NCBI RefSeq assembly: GCF_001426265.1 | Contig: NZ_LMDG01000034.1 | Location: 358,888 to 422,887, forward strand | DNA from: Rhizobium sp. Root1220 | Lineage (GTDB): Bacteria; Pseudomonadota; Alphaproteobacteria; Rhizobiales; Rhizobiaceae | Length of the DNA: 64,000 bases | Direction: 5' to 3' | Program-made: the position numbers and the translations under genes | In this document: piece after piece, positions 35,970 through 44,154 of the stretch | Layout: each line of letters begins with the position of its first letter | Position numbering within the stretch: position 1 is the first letter of the stretch | The notes under the pieces: generated by a model | The model's input: the letters and a program-made list of their open reading frames with translations, nothing else | What the model was told of the DNA's origin: nothing | The model's database searches: none

Positions 35970-36730
35970 GCGCCGTCTTCGAAGTCGTCAACCTCCGAAA
36001 ATCTTTCGGCGGCCTTGCGGTTACCAATGACGTTTCGATTTCGATGCAACCGGGAGATCGTGTGGCACTGATCGGGCCGAACGGCGCCGGCAAAACCACC
36101 TTCGTCAATCTCGTCACCGGCAATCTGGCGCCCGATTCCGGCGAGGTTCGTCTTGGCGGAGAAATCGCCACGAAGATCGATGCGGCCGGACGCGTCAAGC
36201 GCGGTTTGGTCCGCTCTTTCCAGGTGACCCGGCTTTTCCAGGATATGACACCTGCCGAACATGTTGCACTTGCCATCCTGCAACGCGACGGGCGCGCGAC
36301 ACGCATGTTCGGAAATTTTCTGGCGATGCCCGCCGTCATGGCAGAGGTGACCGGAATGCTGAACACGCTCGGTCTCGGCGGTCTTATGCATCGCAAGGTC
36401 AGTGAGATCGCCTATGGCCAGCAACGGCTTTTGGAGATCGCCGTCGCCATGGCGCTGAAGCCCAAGGTGTTGCTGCTTGACGAGCCTGCAGCCGGCGTGC
36501 CGCAGAGCGATACCGGCCGCATAGAACAGGCGCTCGCCGAGCTGCCTGCCGATCTGGCTGTACTCATGATCGAGCATGACATGGACCTCGTCTTCCGCTT
36601 TGCCAAGCGCGTTATCGTGCTTGCCGCAGGCGCCATCATCTTCGACGGCTCGCCCGCCGACGTAACCAAGGATGCCGGCGTCCGCGCCGCCTATCTCGGG
36701 AGCTATGCCAATGCCAGCCACGCCGCTTGA
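35966..36730 (+). CDS. pcaW: ABC transporter ATPase, LivG type
   Basis: A 254-residue cytosolic ATPase. Walker A is GPNGAGKTT (near residue 38), the signature helix appears as EIAYGQQRLLEIAVAMALKP in the degenerate form usual for LivG, and Walker B is VLLLDEPAAG. Translationally coupled to the permease upstream and overlapping the second ATPase gene by about 20 bases. Confidence 0.9.
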   Translation: MSAVFEVVNLRKSFGGLAVTNDVSISMQPGDRVALIGPNGAGKTTFVNLVTGNLAPDSGEVRLGGEIATKIDAAGRVKRGLVRSFQVTRLFQDMTPAEHVALAILQRDGRATRMFGNFLAMPAVMAEVTGMLNTLGLGGLMHRKVSEIAYGQQRLLEIAVAMALKPKVLLLDEPAAGVPQSDTGRIEQALAELPADLAVLMIEHDMDLVFRFAKRVIVLAAGAIIFDGSPADVTKDAGVRAAYLGSYANASHAA

Positions 36731-37427
36731 GGTTGAGAACCTGTCGGCCGGATATGGCCCCACGCGCGTTCTCGAGGGGGTGTCCTTCTCGGTTCCAGCA
36801 GGCGCCCGGCTTGCCGTATTGGGTCGCAACGGCATGGGCAAGACCACGCTGCTTGCAACGCTCGCCGGACAGACGAAACATTATGAAGGCCGCATCAGGC
36901 TTGGATCTTCCGACGTGACCTCATTGCCGACAGCGGGCCGCGCTCACCGGGGGCTCGGCTATGTGCCGCAGGCCCGCTGCATCTTCCCGACGCTGACCGT
37001 CGAGGAGAACCTTTATGTCGGCCTCAAGGGGCGCCCGAAAACGGCCATCGAAGAAGCCTACCAGATGTTCCCACGACTCAAGGAACGGCGAAGCAATCTC
37101 GGCAGCCAGCTCTCCGGCGGCGAGCAACAGATGTTATCGACCGCACGCACCATACTCGGGCGTCCCTCGGTCCTTCTGCTGGACGAGCCACTGGAAGGCC
37201 TTGCCCCGATCATCTGCGAGGAATTGATGGGCGCTTTTGCCGAGCTGGCCAAGACGGGCGACATGACGATATTGCTGGTCGAGCAACGTATCCAAAGCGC
37301 TCTGGATTTTGCCGATCGGGTGATCATCCTGGAGCGCGGACGGATTGCATGGAACGGCGCGCCGGAAGCGCTGTCACAGGATCATGATACCGTGGAACGG
37401 TTGCTGGGTGTCGGCGGCCTGCACTGA
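36711..37427 (+). CDS. pcaX: ABC transporter ATPase, LivF type
   Basis: A 238-residue ATPase beginning MPATPLEVENLSAGYGP; GGGAG lies nine bases upstream of this ATG, while an ATG six bases earlier is too close to it. Walker A is GRNGMGKTT, the signature is LSGGEQQML and Walker B VLLLDEPLEG. It completes the transporter. The end of the operon is followed directly by the convergent DoxX gene, with no clear terminator seen. Confidence 0.9.
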   Translation: MPATPLEVENLSAGYGPTRVLEGVSFSVPAGARLAVLGRNGMGKTTLLATLAGQTKHYEGRIRLGSSDVTSLPTAGRAHRGLGYVPQARCIFPTLTVEENLYVGLKGRPKTAIEEAYQMFPRLKERRSNLGSQLSGGEQQMLSTARTILGRPSVLLLDEPLEGLAPIICEELMGAFAELAKTGDMTILLVEQRIQSALDFADRVIILERGRIAWNGAPEALSQDHDTVERLLGVGGLH

Positions 37428-37531
37428 GGCAGGCAGCGATCAGCTTTACGATTCGGAGCCGCGCGAACGCGAAGCGCGAAACCAGGAAGTTGGACTGCCC
37501 GGGTCGCTCGCCTGCGCCACCAGCGGCCGCA

Positions 37532-38053
37532 TCAAGAAACGCGACGGCCAAGCCAACGCGCGAGCCAATGATCGATCGACAGTTTGCCCGGCCCCCACGC
37601 CATGAGCGACAATGCCATCGCGGCCCAGGTGATGTGGATCGGCCATCCTTCGGGTATGGTCAGTTCGACGACCAGCGTCATGAACAGCAGGCCCGTCGCG
37701 GCAAACCGCGTAGCGAGGCCAAGGACCAGCAGGATCGGAAGGCTGATCTCGGCGGCACCCGAGAGGAAAGCCATGGTTTCGGGTGCCGGATAGGGATAGG
37801 GGCCGCCCGGTAGGTGCAGCATAAATTCGTCGGTAAAGAGGGTGATCGCGATATCGTTGAGTTGCAGGAAGCCACCCCATTTCAGGATCCCGGACCTCCA
37901 GAAGGGCACGGCGAGGGCAACGCGCAGAACGGCGCCAACGACAGTCGGTTGCGCGACGGCCTTAACGAGATTCTGCGCCTTCTCCACAAGTGTCACGATC
38001 GGTTGTAGCCTGTCTTTCAGCGAAGGCTGCCGGGTTGTGGTCGCTATCATCAT
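37532..38053 (-). CDS. DoxX-family membrane protein of the bufferin operon
   Basis: A 173-residue protein with four hydrophobic segments and the DoxX pattern (LRVALAVPFWRSGILKWGGF, AAEISLPILLVLGLATRFAA). DoxX-type genes commonly accompany MNIO/bufferin operons. It overlaps the bufC-like gene by four bases and is the last gene of the operon. Its exact role is not known; a redox or quinone function in the membrane is suggested for relatives. Confidence 0.85.
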   Translation of the reverse strand: MMIATTTRQPSLKDRLQPIVTLVEKAQNLVKAVAQPTVVGAVLRVALAVPFWRSGILKWGGFLQLNDIAITLFTDEFMLHLPGGPYPYPAPETMAFLSGAAEISLPILLVLGLATRFAATGLLFMTLVVELTIPEGWPIHITWAAMALSLMAWGPGKLSIDHWLARWLGRRVS

Positions 38054-38850
38054 GCGTCTCCAAGGGTAATGGCGCAGAACACGCCGGATTCGATCATGCC
38101 GGCGATACTGGCCGCGATGTCGAAGGACGGGCAGGCGTCGACCGCCGTGGCTGCTGCGAGCCCCAAGGGCTTGCCGGCAATCAATGAAATCAGGAATTCT
38201 GCACCGCCGGGAGGAAGGTGGCGCACGACCACCTCCATGTCGGGTCGAGTGATGAGCGCGTCCTCCGGCTCGCTCGTCTCGATCGGTCCGGTGGGGCCCT
38301 CGCTGCGGTAGGCGGCAAAGATTGTCAGCGCCGGATAGGCCGAGCGAACGATCCTCGTTGCCGGATGCACCGTGAATAACAGATCGCCGAGCCGCTCTGG
38401 CTGCACGGATGCCACGGCGACGGCGGCCACTGGCCCGACATTCGCCGCATGGTAAGCATCGAGCCAGGCCCGCTCGATCCTGGCTACGTCCGCGAGCCAG
38501 GGGACGGACTGCGCGTATTCGTAGCGTTCGATAAAATCCGGAAAATCATGGCCGTACTGGAAGAGAAGCGGCGAAGTCGGCGGCGTGGCGCGCAGATGGA
38601 AGCGCGCCATGGCACGGAAGAAATCAGGCCCCACAAGGCGTTGCACCGCCGGGAAAATCCCGACCAGCGTATCGATCAGGCTGACGGTGACGTTGTTGCG
38701 ATAGACGTTGTAGCGCTTGACCGCTCCCTTGCCGTTGGGGCCGACGACGCCGGATGGCGTTCCGGCATCAGGATCGATCAGTGCCGGTGCGAACTCGGCG
38801 CTGTAGGCAAGACACTGCGCGGGTTCCCGTGTGACATCAAGCTGCGGCAT
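38050..38850 (-). CDS. bufC: BufC/HvfC-like MNIO partner (DUF2063)
   Basis: A 266-residue protein starting at MPQLDVTREPAQCL (38850), inside the end of the MNIO gene. The N-terminal DUF2063 domain shows KRYNVYRNNVTVSLIDTLVG and FPAVQRLVGPDFFRAMARFH, the family hallmark. Public annotation often calls these DNA-binding, but they are partners of MNIO enzymes thought to recruit the precursor peptide. Context (precursor, MNIO, DoxX) supports that role. Confidence 0.87.
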   Translation of the reverse strand: MPQLDVTREPAQCLAYSAEFAPALIDPDAGTPSGVVGPNGKGAVKRYNVYRNNVTVSLIDTLVGIFPAVQRLVGPDFFRAMARFHLRATPPTSPLLFQYGHDFPDFIERYEYAQSVPWLADVARIERAWLDAYHAANVGPVAAVAVASVQPERLGDLLFTVHPATRIVRSAYPALTIFAAYRSEGPTGPIETSEPEDALITRPDMEVVVRHLPPGGAEFLISLIAGKPLGLAAATAVDACPSFDIAASIAGMIESGVFCAITLGDA

Positions 38851-39763
38851 GGCTCTGATCCTGGAGCGTGATGGAAGTACGGCGGTCAAGAATTGCCTGC
38901 GCCGCCATTGCCTCGGCCCTCAGTATCGGCCAATCGGGTATGTTGCTGTCCCATTCGATGAGCGTCGGGATCGGGCCGCAGCGGGCAAGGACGATGTCGT
39001 AAAGCTTCCAGACGGCATCCGCGACTGGCCCGTCATGGCTATCGATCAGGAGCAGATCGCCCTCGTCGTCGGATTGTTCGGCGTGGCCCGCTAGGTGGAT
39101 TTCGCCGACTGCGGCAAGCGGAAAATCGCATAGGTAATCCAGCGCCGAAAACCCGTGATTGATCGCGGAGACGAAGACATTGTTGACATCGAGCAGAAGT
39201 CCGCAGCCGGTGCGCTTGGCGATCGACCGGATAAAGTCGGTCTCGCCCATCGTCGACTCGCGGAACATGACGTAGGTCGAAGGATTCTCGAGAAGAATCG
39301 GGCGTCCGATGGTCGCCTGCACTTCATCGATGTGATCGCAGACTTTTGCCAGGCTTTCCCGTGTGTAGGGCAGCGGAAGCAGATCGTTGAGAAACGTCGC
39401 CTGATGCGTCGACCATGCCAGATGTTCGGACACCAGTACCGGCTCGTATCGCTCGACAAGGGAGCGGAAGCGTTCCAGATGAGCCTTGTCGAGCGGCTGG
39501 GGTCCGCCGATCGACATGCAGACACCGTGGAGCGACACGGGGTTGTCACGGCGAATCTGTTCGAGGATTCGATGCGGAGGACCACCAGCGCCCATATAGT
39601 TTTCGGCATGGACTTCAAAGAAACCGCGATGCGAGCCGTCGGCGGTGATCGCGGGAAAATGTTCGTGCTTGAAGCTGGTTCCTGCCAAACCGGCAATCGG
39701 GTGCGCAGGGAAGCGGAGAGTATCTACCGCGAGCGCGGCTGTTGGAATAAAATCTGCGGTCAT
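38837..39763 (-). CDS. bufB: MNIO-family (DUF692) multinuclear iron oxygenase, BufB-like
   Basis: A 308-residue TIM-barrel enzyme of the DUF692 family, which installs cysteine-derived heterocycles in ribosomally made peptides. Conserved metal-site stretches are intact: FFEVHAENYM, SLHGVCMSIGG, LVSEHLAWS, LLENPSTYV, LLLDVNNVFVSAINHG, GEIHLAGHAEQ and IEWDSNIP. It follows the small DUF2282 gene by about 40 bases and overlaps bufC by 14. The likely substrate is that small cysteine-containing protein. Confidence 0.93.
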   Translation of the reverse strand: MTADFIPTAALAVDTLRFPAHPIAGLAGTSFKHEHFPAITADGSHRGFFEVHAENYMGAGGPPHRILEQIRRDNPVSLHGVCMSIGGPQPLDKAHLERFRSLVERYEPVLVSEHLAWSTHQATFLNDLLPLPYTRESLAKVCDHIDEVQATIGRPILLENPSTYVMFRESTMGETDFIRSIAKRTGCGLLLDVNNVFVSAINHGFSALDYLCDFPLAAVGEIHLAGHAEQSDDEGDLLLIDSHDGPVADAVWKLYDIVLARCGPIPTLIEWDSNIPDWPILRAEAMAAQAILDRRTSITLQDQSHAAA

Positions 39764-39802
39764 GGCGTTTCTCCGCCTCCCGATTGTTTAAGGCGCGTAG
39801 GT

Positions 39803-40108
39803 TCAGATCGCCTTCAGCGAACCGTGCTGACCGTTCGGCACAACGATGGAAGTGCAGGTTCCGCCCTGTACGAACTTCCAGGCGTTGCCCTGGAAATCGA
39901 CGGTCGAGGTGCCTTGGCAGGTTGTACCAGGACCAGCTGCACAATCATTCTGACCCTTGAGGGCAACGCCGAAGCACTTTTCCTTGTGGGCGGCAACCGC
40001 AGCATCACCCTCGGCCTTCGTGAGCGGCGCAGCATTGACCATCGACGCAAGGGCGGTGGCGACAGCGCCGGCGAGGACGACAGAGCTGATGTTGGATTTG
40101 ATAGACAT
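39803..40108 (-). CDS. bufA: DUF2282 bufferin precursor (BufA1-like)
   Basis: A 101-residue secreted RiPP precursor. I use the ATG at 40108, seven bases behind GGAG. The signal peptide ends about VNA-AP (residue 26). The mature part has four cysteines at 45, 56, 64 and 85 in the family pattern EKCFGVALKGQNDC, PGTTCQG and GNAWKFVQGGTC. In Caulobacter, bufferins of this type are exported copper-binding peptides whose cysteines are modified by the MNIO enzyme. An ECF-type promoter-like sequence lies about 45 bases upstream. Confidence 0.92.
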   Translation of the reverse strand: MSIKSNISSVVLAGAVATALASMVNAAPLTKAEGDAAVAAHKEKCFGVALKGQNDCAAGPGTTCQGTSTVDFQGNAWKFVQGGTCTSIVVPNGQHGSLKAI

Positions 40109-40154
40109 TGCGATCTCCATAATCGGATAGACGCTCTTGCTGAGCGCATATCGG

Positions 40155-40182
40155 GGTTCGCAATCTCACCGACATTCGTTAC
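40155..40182 (-). promoter_or_regulatory. ECF-sigma-like promoter upstream of bufA
   Basis: On the minus strand, GTAACG (40182-40177), a 16-base spacer, then CGAACC (40160-40155). This resembles the GTAACC-N16-CGAA promoters used by SigF-type ECF factors that control bufferin operons in Caulobacter. No sigma gene is seen nearby. Confidence 0.45.
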
Positions 40183-40336
40183 CGGTGCCGCGTTCACTAG
40201 TTTGTGACGGATTTGGCAGGCTCTGGTGATCCGGCTTCAGTCGGCAGCCGGCCGCGATAGCTGAAAACATCCTCGGCCCCGGTATTTGCCGGGGTCGGCG
40301 TCGATGCGTGACGCCAGGCAGGTTGGCCAATGGATT

Positions 40337-40951
40337 TTAGGGAGGTGAGACTTTCCCCGGCCGGCTTGCTTCGGGCTCTAGCAGCCACAGTACCGGTTTT
40401 ATCACCCCCTCTAGAAGCTCTCTCTCGGGTCTTGTGCGTGCCAGCACCCGAATTCCGAGGAGCGCACTCAAAAGGGTGCGCGCCATATCGTCAGCGGACT
40501 GGCCGGTGCTGATCGTTCCGTTGTCCTGCCCGGCCTTGACGCAGTGACGGAAGAACCCTTCCAGCTGATGGAGCACCTCTCCTACCACTCGTTGAAATTC
40601 CGGGTCGTGGGGCGCCACTTCGAGAGCCGAGTTGACAACCATGCAGCCCTTCCGTTTGGTGTCGCTCAACGAGCGCTCGATGATCTCGTCGAAGAATGCA
40701 TCGATCGCCTCCCGTGGTGGCTTCTGCGACAAACGCCTTATCCGCTCACCGAGGCTGAGCTGAACGTAAAAATCGAGTGCCCGACGATATACGGCCTTCT
40801 TGTCCCCAAAGGCATTGTAGATGCTCGCCGTGGTAAGACCCATCGTCTCGGCAAGGTGACGTATCGATGTCGCCTCGTATCCGCGTTCCCAGAAAAGCTC
40901 GACGGCGCGCAGAAGTACCAGTTCCTCGTCGAATTCCCTCGGCCGGGCCAT
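40337..40951 (-). CDS. TetR-family transcriptional regulator
   Basis: A 204-residue repressor-type protein. The N-terminal helix-turn-helix runs through residues 10-55 (ELFWERGYEATSIRHLAETM, LTTASIYNAFGDKKAVYRRA), and the ligand-binding domain follows with a TetR_C-like end. It is divergent from the ABM monooxygenase gene and near glutathione-transferase genes, any of which could be targets. A perfect palindrome (40993-41010) lies 42 bases upstream of its start. Confidence 0.9.
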   Translation of the reverse strand: MARPREFDEELVLLRAVELFWERGYEATSIRHLAETMGLTTASIYNAFGDKKAVYRRALDFYVQLSLGERIRRLSQKPPREAIDAFFDEIIERSLSDTKRKGCMVVNSALEVAPHDPEFQRVVGEVLHQLEGFFRHCVKAGQDNGTISTGQSADDMARTLLSALLGIRVLARTRPERELLEGVIKPVLWLLEPEASRPGKVSPP

Positions 40952-40992
40952 TTGCTACGTCTCTCAAAATTTTGATCGCTGCGGCGAGCAAG

Positions 40993-41010
40993 CATCCAAC
41001 TTGATGGATG
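40993..41010. promoter_or_regulatory. palindrome CATCCA-ACTTGA-TGGATG
   Basis: Perfect 6-bp arms around a 6-base spacer in the region between the TetR gene and the divergent ABM gene. The location and size suit an autoregulatory TetR operator. Confidence 0.4.
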
Positions 41011-41212
41011 AATTTTATAACAAATGCTTTAAAACTCAAACTGCTGCCGTTGGCAGCTGCATCGCGCTCACATGATGATGCAACCATCAAAAGCTCCACC
41101 CGAGCTCGGCTTTATCCCGGGTAAGGAAATCCCGCGACGAACGATCATTGCGCGGACGTAGGCAGACGCCGTCAGCAGCTATTCCTCACTCTGAATATCC
41201 AGGAGAAAAAAG

Positions 41213-41515
41213 ATGACCAAGGTTGCAATCTACGTTGAACTCAAAGCAAAGGCGGGCAAAGAGGACGAAGTCGCCGCGTTCCTCAAGAGCGCACAGGGCC
41301 TGTTGGATCACGAACCACTGACGGTCGCATGGTTCGCGGTCCGTTTCGACCGGTCGACCTTCGGAATATTCGATGCCTTCGACGGCGAAGAGGGACGCCA
41401 GGCGCACCTCAACGGTTCGATCGCCTCAGCGCTTGTGGCAAAGTATGACGAACTGTTCGACGGGCCGTTGGAAATCAAGCAGCCCGAAGTCCTGGCGGAT
41501 CGTCTCCTGGGCTGA
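41213..41515 (+). CDS. antibiotic biosynthesis monooxygenase (ABM) domain protein
   Basis: A 100-residue dimeric alpha+beta-barrel protein of the ABM/YgiN type. VAIYVELKAKAGKEDEVAAF and TVAWFAVRFDRSTFGIFDAF fit the family. Members oxidise quinols or act as small monooxygenases, or have no enzymatic activity. AGGAG precedes the ATG. It lies divergent to the TetR gene, whose product may control it. Confidence 0.82.
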   Translation: MTKVAIYVELKAKAGKEDEVAAFLKSAQGLLDHEPLTVAWFAVRFDRSTFGIFDAFDGEEGRQAHLNGSIASALVAKYDELFDGPLEIKQPEVLADRLLG

Positions 41516-41644
41516 ATGCTCGTTGCGGGGGCGCGCCGGTTTGCGCCGACCGATCCGCAAACCTCTCCCGTCGCGCGTGCCTACCAAAAGCGCCCGCAAA
41601 TCTTCGGGACGTGAGCCGCCGCGGCTATGTCGCCTTGCTCGCCT

Positions 41645-42523
41645 TCATCCGTCCTTTCCCGCAATTTTGTCCTGTGTCTTCGTCTCGAAATCACTGGCCT
41701 CATGACGTTCGTGCAGTTGCTCGAACGGTTCACCCGATAGGCGATTGACCATACGGCCACGCTTGACGGCCGGGCGGGCCAGGAGCGTGTCGGCCCAGCG
41801 GTGGACATTCTTGTAATCCTGTACAGACAGGAACTCGCCGGCGCCATATTGCCAGCCTTTGACGAGACCGCCATACCAGGGAAGTACGGCGATATCGGCA
41901 ATCGTATAGTCGGAACCCGCGAGGTATTCGCTGTCGGCCAGCCGGCGGTCGAGAACGTCGAGCTGACGCTTGACCTCCATGGCGAAACGATCGATCGCAT
42001 ACTCGATCTTGGTTGGCGCATATGCATAGAAGTGACCGAAGCCACCACCCAGATAGGGAGCGCTGCCCATCTGCCAGAAGAGCCAGGAGAGGCACTCCGC
42101 GCGGTTCGGCTGATCCTTCGGAAGGAGGGCCTCGAACTTCTCCGCGAGATAGACGAGTATCGAACCGGACTCGAATACCCTAACCGGGTGCGGTCCCGAG
42201 TTGTCGGTCAGGGCCGGAATTTTTGAGTTCGGATTGACGGCTACGAAGCCGCTGCCGAATTGATCGCCATCGCCGATCTTGATCAGCCATGCATCGTATT
42301 CGGCGCCGGAATGGCCAAGGGCGAGCAGCTCCTCGAGCATGATGGTAACTTTTTGGCCATTCGGTGTCCCGAGCGAGTAGAGCTGCAACGGATGCCTGCC
42401 GACCGGCAGTTCCCTGTCGTGCGTTGCGCCGGCAATCGGCCGGTTGATGCTGGCGAATGTGCCCCCGCTCGGCTTGTTCCAGGTCCAAACCTTGGGCGGG
42501 ATGTATTGGGGGCTGTCGGTCAT
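41645..42523 (-). CDS. yghU: YghU-like glutathione-dependent disulfide-bond oxidoreductase
   Basis: A 292-residue GST-fold protein; I start at MTDSPQYIPPKVWTWN (42523) behind GGAG. The N terminus with PPKVWTWNKPSGGTFASINR matches YghU/Ure2p-like Nu-class GSTs, which reduce disulfides with two bound glutathiones. The thioredoxin-like half has PNGQKVTIMLEELLALG and NPNSKIPAL. It follows another GST-family gene by 30 bases on the same strand. Confidence 0.9.
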   Translation of the reverse strand: MTDSPQYIPPKVWTWNKPSGGTFASINRPIAGATHDRELPVGRHPLQLYSLGTPNGQKVTIMLEELLALGHSGAEYDAWLIKIGDGDQFGSGFVAVNPNSKIPALTDNSGPHPVRVFESGSILVYLAEKFEALLPKDQPNRAECLSWLFWQMGSAPYLGGGFGHFYAYAPTKIEYAIDRFAMEVKRQLDVLDRRLADSEYLAGSDYTIADIAVLPWYGGLVKGWQYGAGEFLSVQDYKNVHRWADTLLARPAVKRGRMVNRLSGEPFEQLHERHEASDFETKTQDKIAGKDG

Positions 42524-42552
42524 TGTCATCTCCAGAAACTTGCCGGCTGGTT

Positions 42553-43257
42553 TCAGTTAGCCGGCGGATAGTTCGACGGAAACAGCGCGCGCTTGGTTTC
42601 GTCGTCATTGATCCGCTTGAACGGATGTTCCTTGCCGACGTCACGCGCGCGGGCAGCCGCTGGTCGGGCATCGATGGTGTCGAACAGGTGCTTGAGGTTG
42701 GGATAGGCGCCCAAGGGATTGTCAGCGCCTTTGAGAACGCGCGACGCCCGATCCAGCCAACCCCAGGCTGACATGTCTGCGATCGTATAGGTTTCACCGA
42801 CGATGAAAGTCCGGCTCTCGAGATGATCGTTCAGAACCTGGTAGTGACGCTCTGCTTCCCGGCGATAGCGGTTGACCGCATAGTCGGACCCCGCCGGCGC
42901 GGCATGCTGAAAATGCACTGCCTGCCCCGAAAAGGGTCCGAGGCCAGATGCGAGGAATAGCAGCCACGAGAGCAATTCGGGGCGATCTTCGGGCCTGCCG
43001 AGAAACGTGCCTGTCTTCTCGGCAAGGTAGATTAGAATTGCCGTGGAGTCGAAGACGCGAGTAGCCCTGCCGCCTGGCCCATCGGTGTCCACGATCGCCG
43101 GAACCTTGCCATTGGGATTGATTGCACGGAAGCCGGGCGTATGTTGCACACCCTTGCTGGTGTCGACCGGTACGGTCTCGTAAGGGAGCTTCGCCTCTTC
43201 GAGAAAGAGCGCCACCTTTGCCGGGTTCGGTGTCGGGTGAAAGTAGAAGCGGATCAT
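42553..43257 (-). CDS. glutathione S-transferase family protein
   Basis: A 234-residue GST starting at MIRFYFHPTPNPAKVALFLE (43257). The N-terminal thioredoxin-like domain includes INPNGKVPAIVD (cis-proline) and FDSTAILIYLAEKTG; the C-terminal helical domain ends with IADMSAWGWLDRAS. It is probably co-transcribed with the yghU-like gene. A 24-bp inverted repeat lies about 60 bases upstream. Confidence 0.88.
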   Translation of the reverse strand: MIRFYFHPTPNPAKVALFLEEAKLPYETVPVDTSKGVQHTPGFRAINPNGKVPAIVDTDGPGGRATRVFDSTAILIYLAEKTGTFLGRPEDRPELLSWLLFLASGLGPFSGQAVHFQHAAPAGSDYAVNRYRREAERHYQVLNDHLESRTFIVGETYTIADMSAWGWLDRASRVLKGADNPLGAYPNLKHLFDTIDARPAAARARDVGKEHPFKRINDDETKRALFPSNYPPAN

Positions 43258-43801
43258 CGAAGGTTCCCGTCGCTGCAATTGGCCCCTGTAGCGTGATCGA
43301 GGCGGTCCAGCGGAATGTTTTAGTTCGATCGTTCTAAAACACAAGGCATCCATCGATCAAATACAGGTCAACTCGACCAATCCGCCGCCGCGCGTCAATC
43401 GCGCCCAGAGCGGGCTTGATCTGCCTGAACAGTATGCAACGTTTCGCTAAACGGATTTCCGCCTCGATTTGCCTGTCACCTTCACGGCCCGCCCATATGT
43501 TTTCGGATAGGCGATCCTCTGGATTGAGATCGTGCGTGCCGGGGCGATCAAGCTCTCGGCTCGCCAGGATGACTTTGAGAGCGGTTTCGATTGCCTCTAC
43601 AACGACGCATTCGTCGCTGTGTCCAGACGTTACGATCGGGCAAGCGTGTTCCGGCAGACGTGAAACGACGAACGAACTTCTTCGGCTGTCCAATATGTGC
43701 AGCCGCTCGGGTCAGGAAGGCTGTCGGAGCCAGGCTTCCTGGAATTCTTCCAGAGCAGGTCGATGGCTCTGCCTTCGTGAATTCGCTCGCCTCTCCCGTT
43801 T
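43258..43801. other. gene-poor interval with an operator-like repeat
   Basis: About 540 bases. The first 100 hold the GST promoter and the repeat at 43317-43340. Beyond, both strands have fragments of open frame with protein-like composition (for instance WIEIVRAGAIKLSARQDDFE on the plus strand, around 43521) but without starts, so remnants of a decayed gene are possible. Confidence 0.35.
43317..43340. promoter_or_regulatory. inverted repeat GTTTTAG-N10-CTAAAAC
   Basis: Seven-base perfect arms with the core TTCGATCGTT, itself containing the palindrome CGATCG. The size and composition resemble TetR-family operators. It lies 60 bases upstream of the GST gene. Confidence 0.45.
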
Positions 43802-44122
43802 CTAGACGATCTTGAGTCCGGGTACGGCGCCTTGAAACTTACCGCCCAGCTTTATAGCCACGTACAAGTCTTCAGCCTTAGCAGAACGGTCCGGTTTCGC
43901 AATTACACACCAACGCCTACCAGTACTCGTAGCAGAATCATCTGGCTCTATTTTTACTTCTGGAACGTCATCAGTACCGTCTGGCCTCCTGCATGCATAT
44001 ACACGCATTTCACTACTGAAATTAGCCCCTATGATTTTGAAATGCGGTTGAGCTCCGATTACCGGTGCAACCACTTTCGGCGGATCTAGCCGTATAGTTT
44101 CAATTTTTGTGACGGACGACAT
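43802..44122 (-). CDS. 106-residue protein of unknown function
   Basis: Not recognised. The sequence reads as a beta-rich single domain (PHFKIIGANFSSEMRVYACR, GRRWCVIAKPDRSAKAEDLY, VAIKLGGKFQGAVPGLKIV) somewhat like immunoglobulin-type or IPT/TIG folds, with two cysteines. No signal peptide or membrane span. It is the last of a four-gene co-directional run, 32 bases after the 201-residue gene. Confidence 0.6.
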   Translation of the reverse strand: MSSVTKIETIRLDPPKVVAPVIGAQPHFKIIGANFSSEMRVYACRRPDGTDDVPEVKIEPDDSATSTGRRWCVIAKPDRSAKAEDLYVAIKLGGKFQGAVPGLKIV

Positions 44123-44154
44123 ATTCGCCTCCCAGTTCTCTCTCGATGTGTAGA

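Noticed and set aside
40197..40388. 63-codon minus-strand frame between bufA and the TetR gene
   Set aside because: No ribosome-binding site, low-complexity composition, and it overlaps both the TetR gene end and the region expected to hold its terminator.
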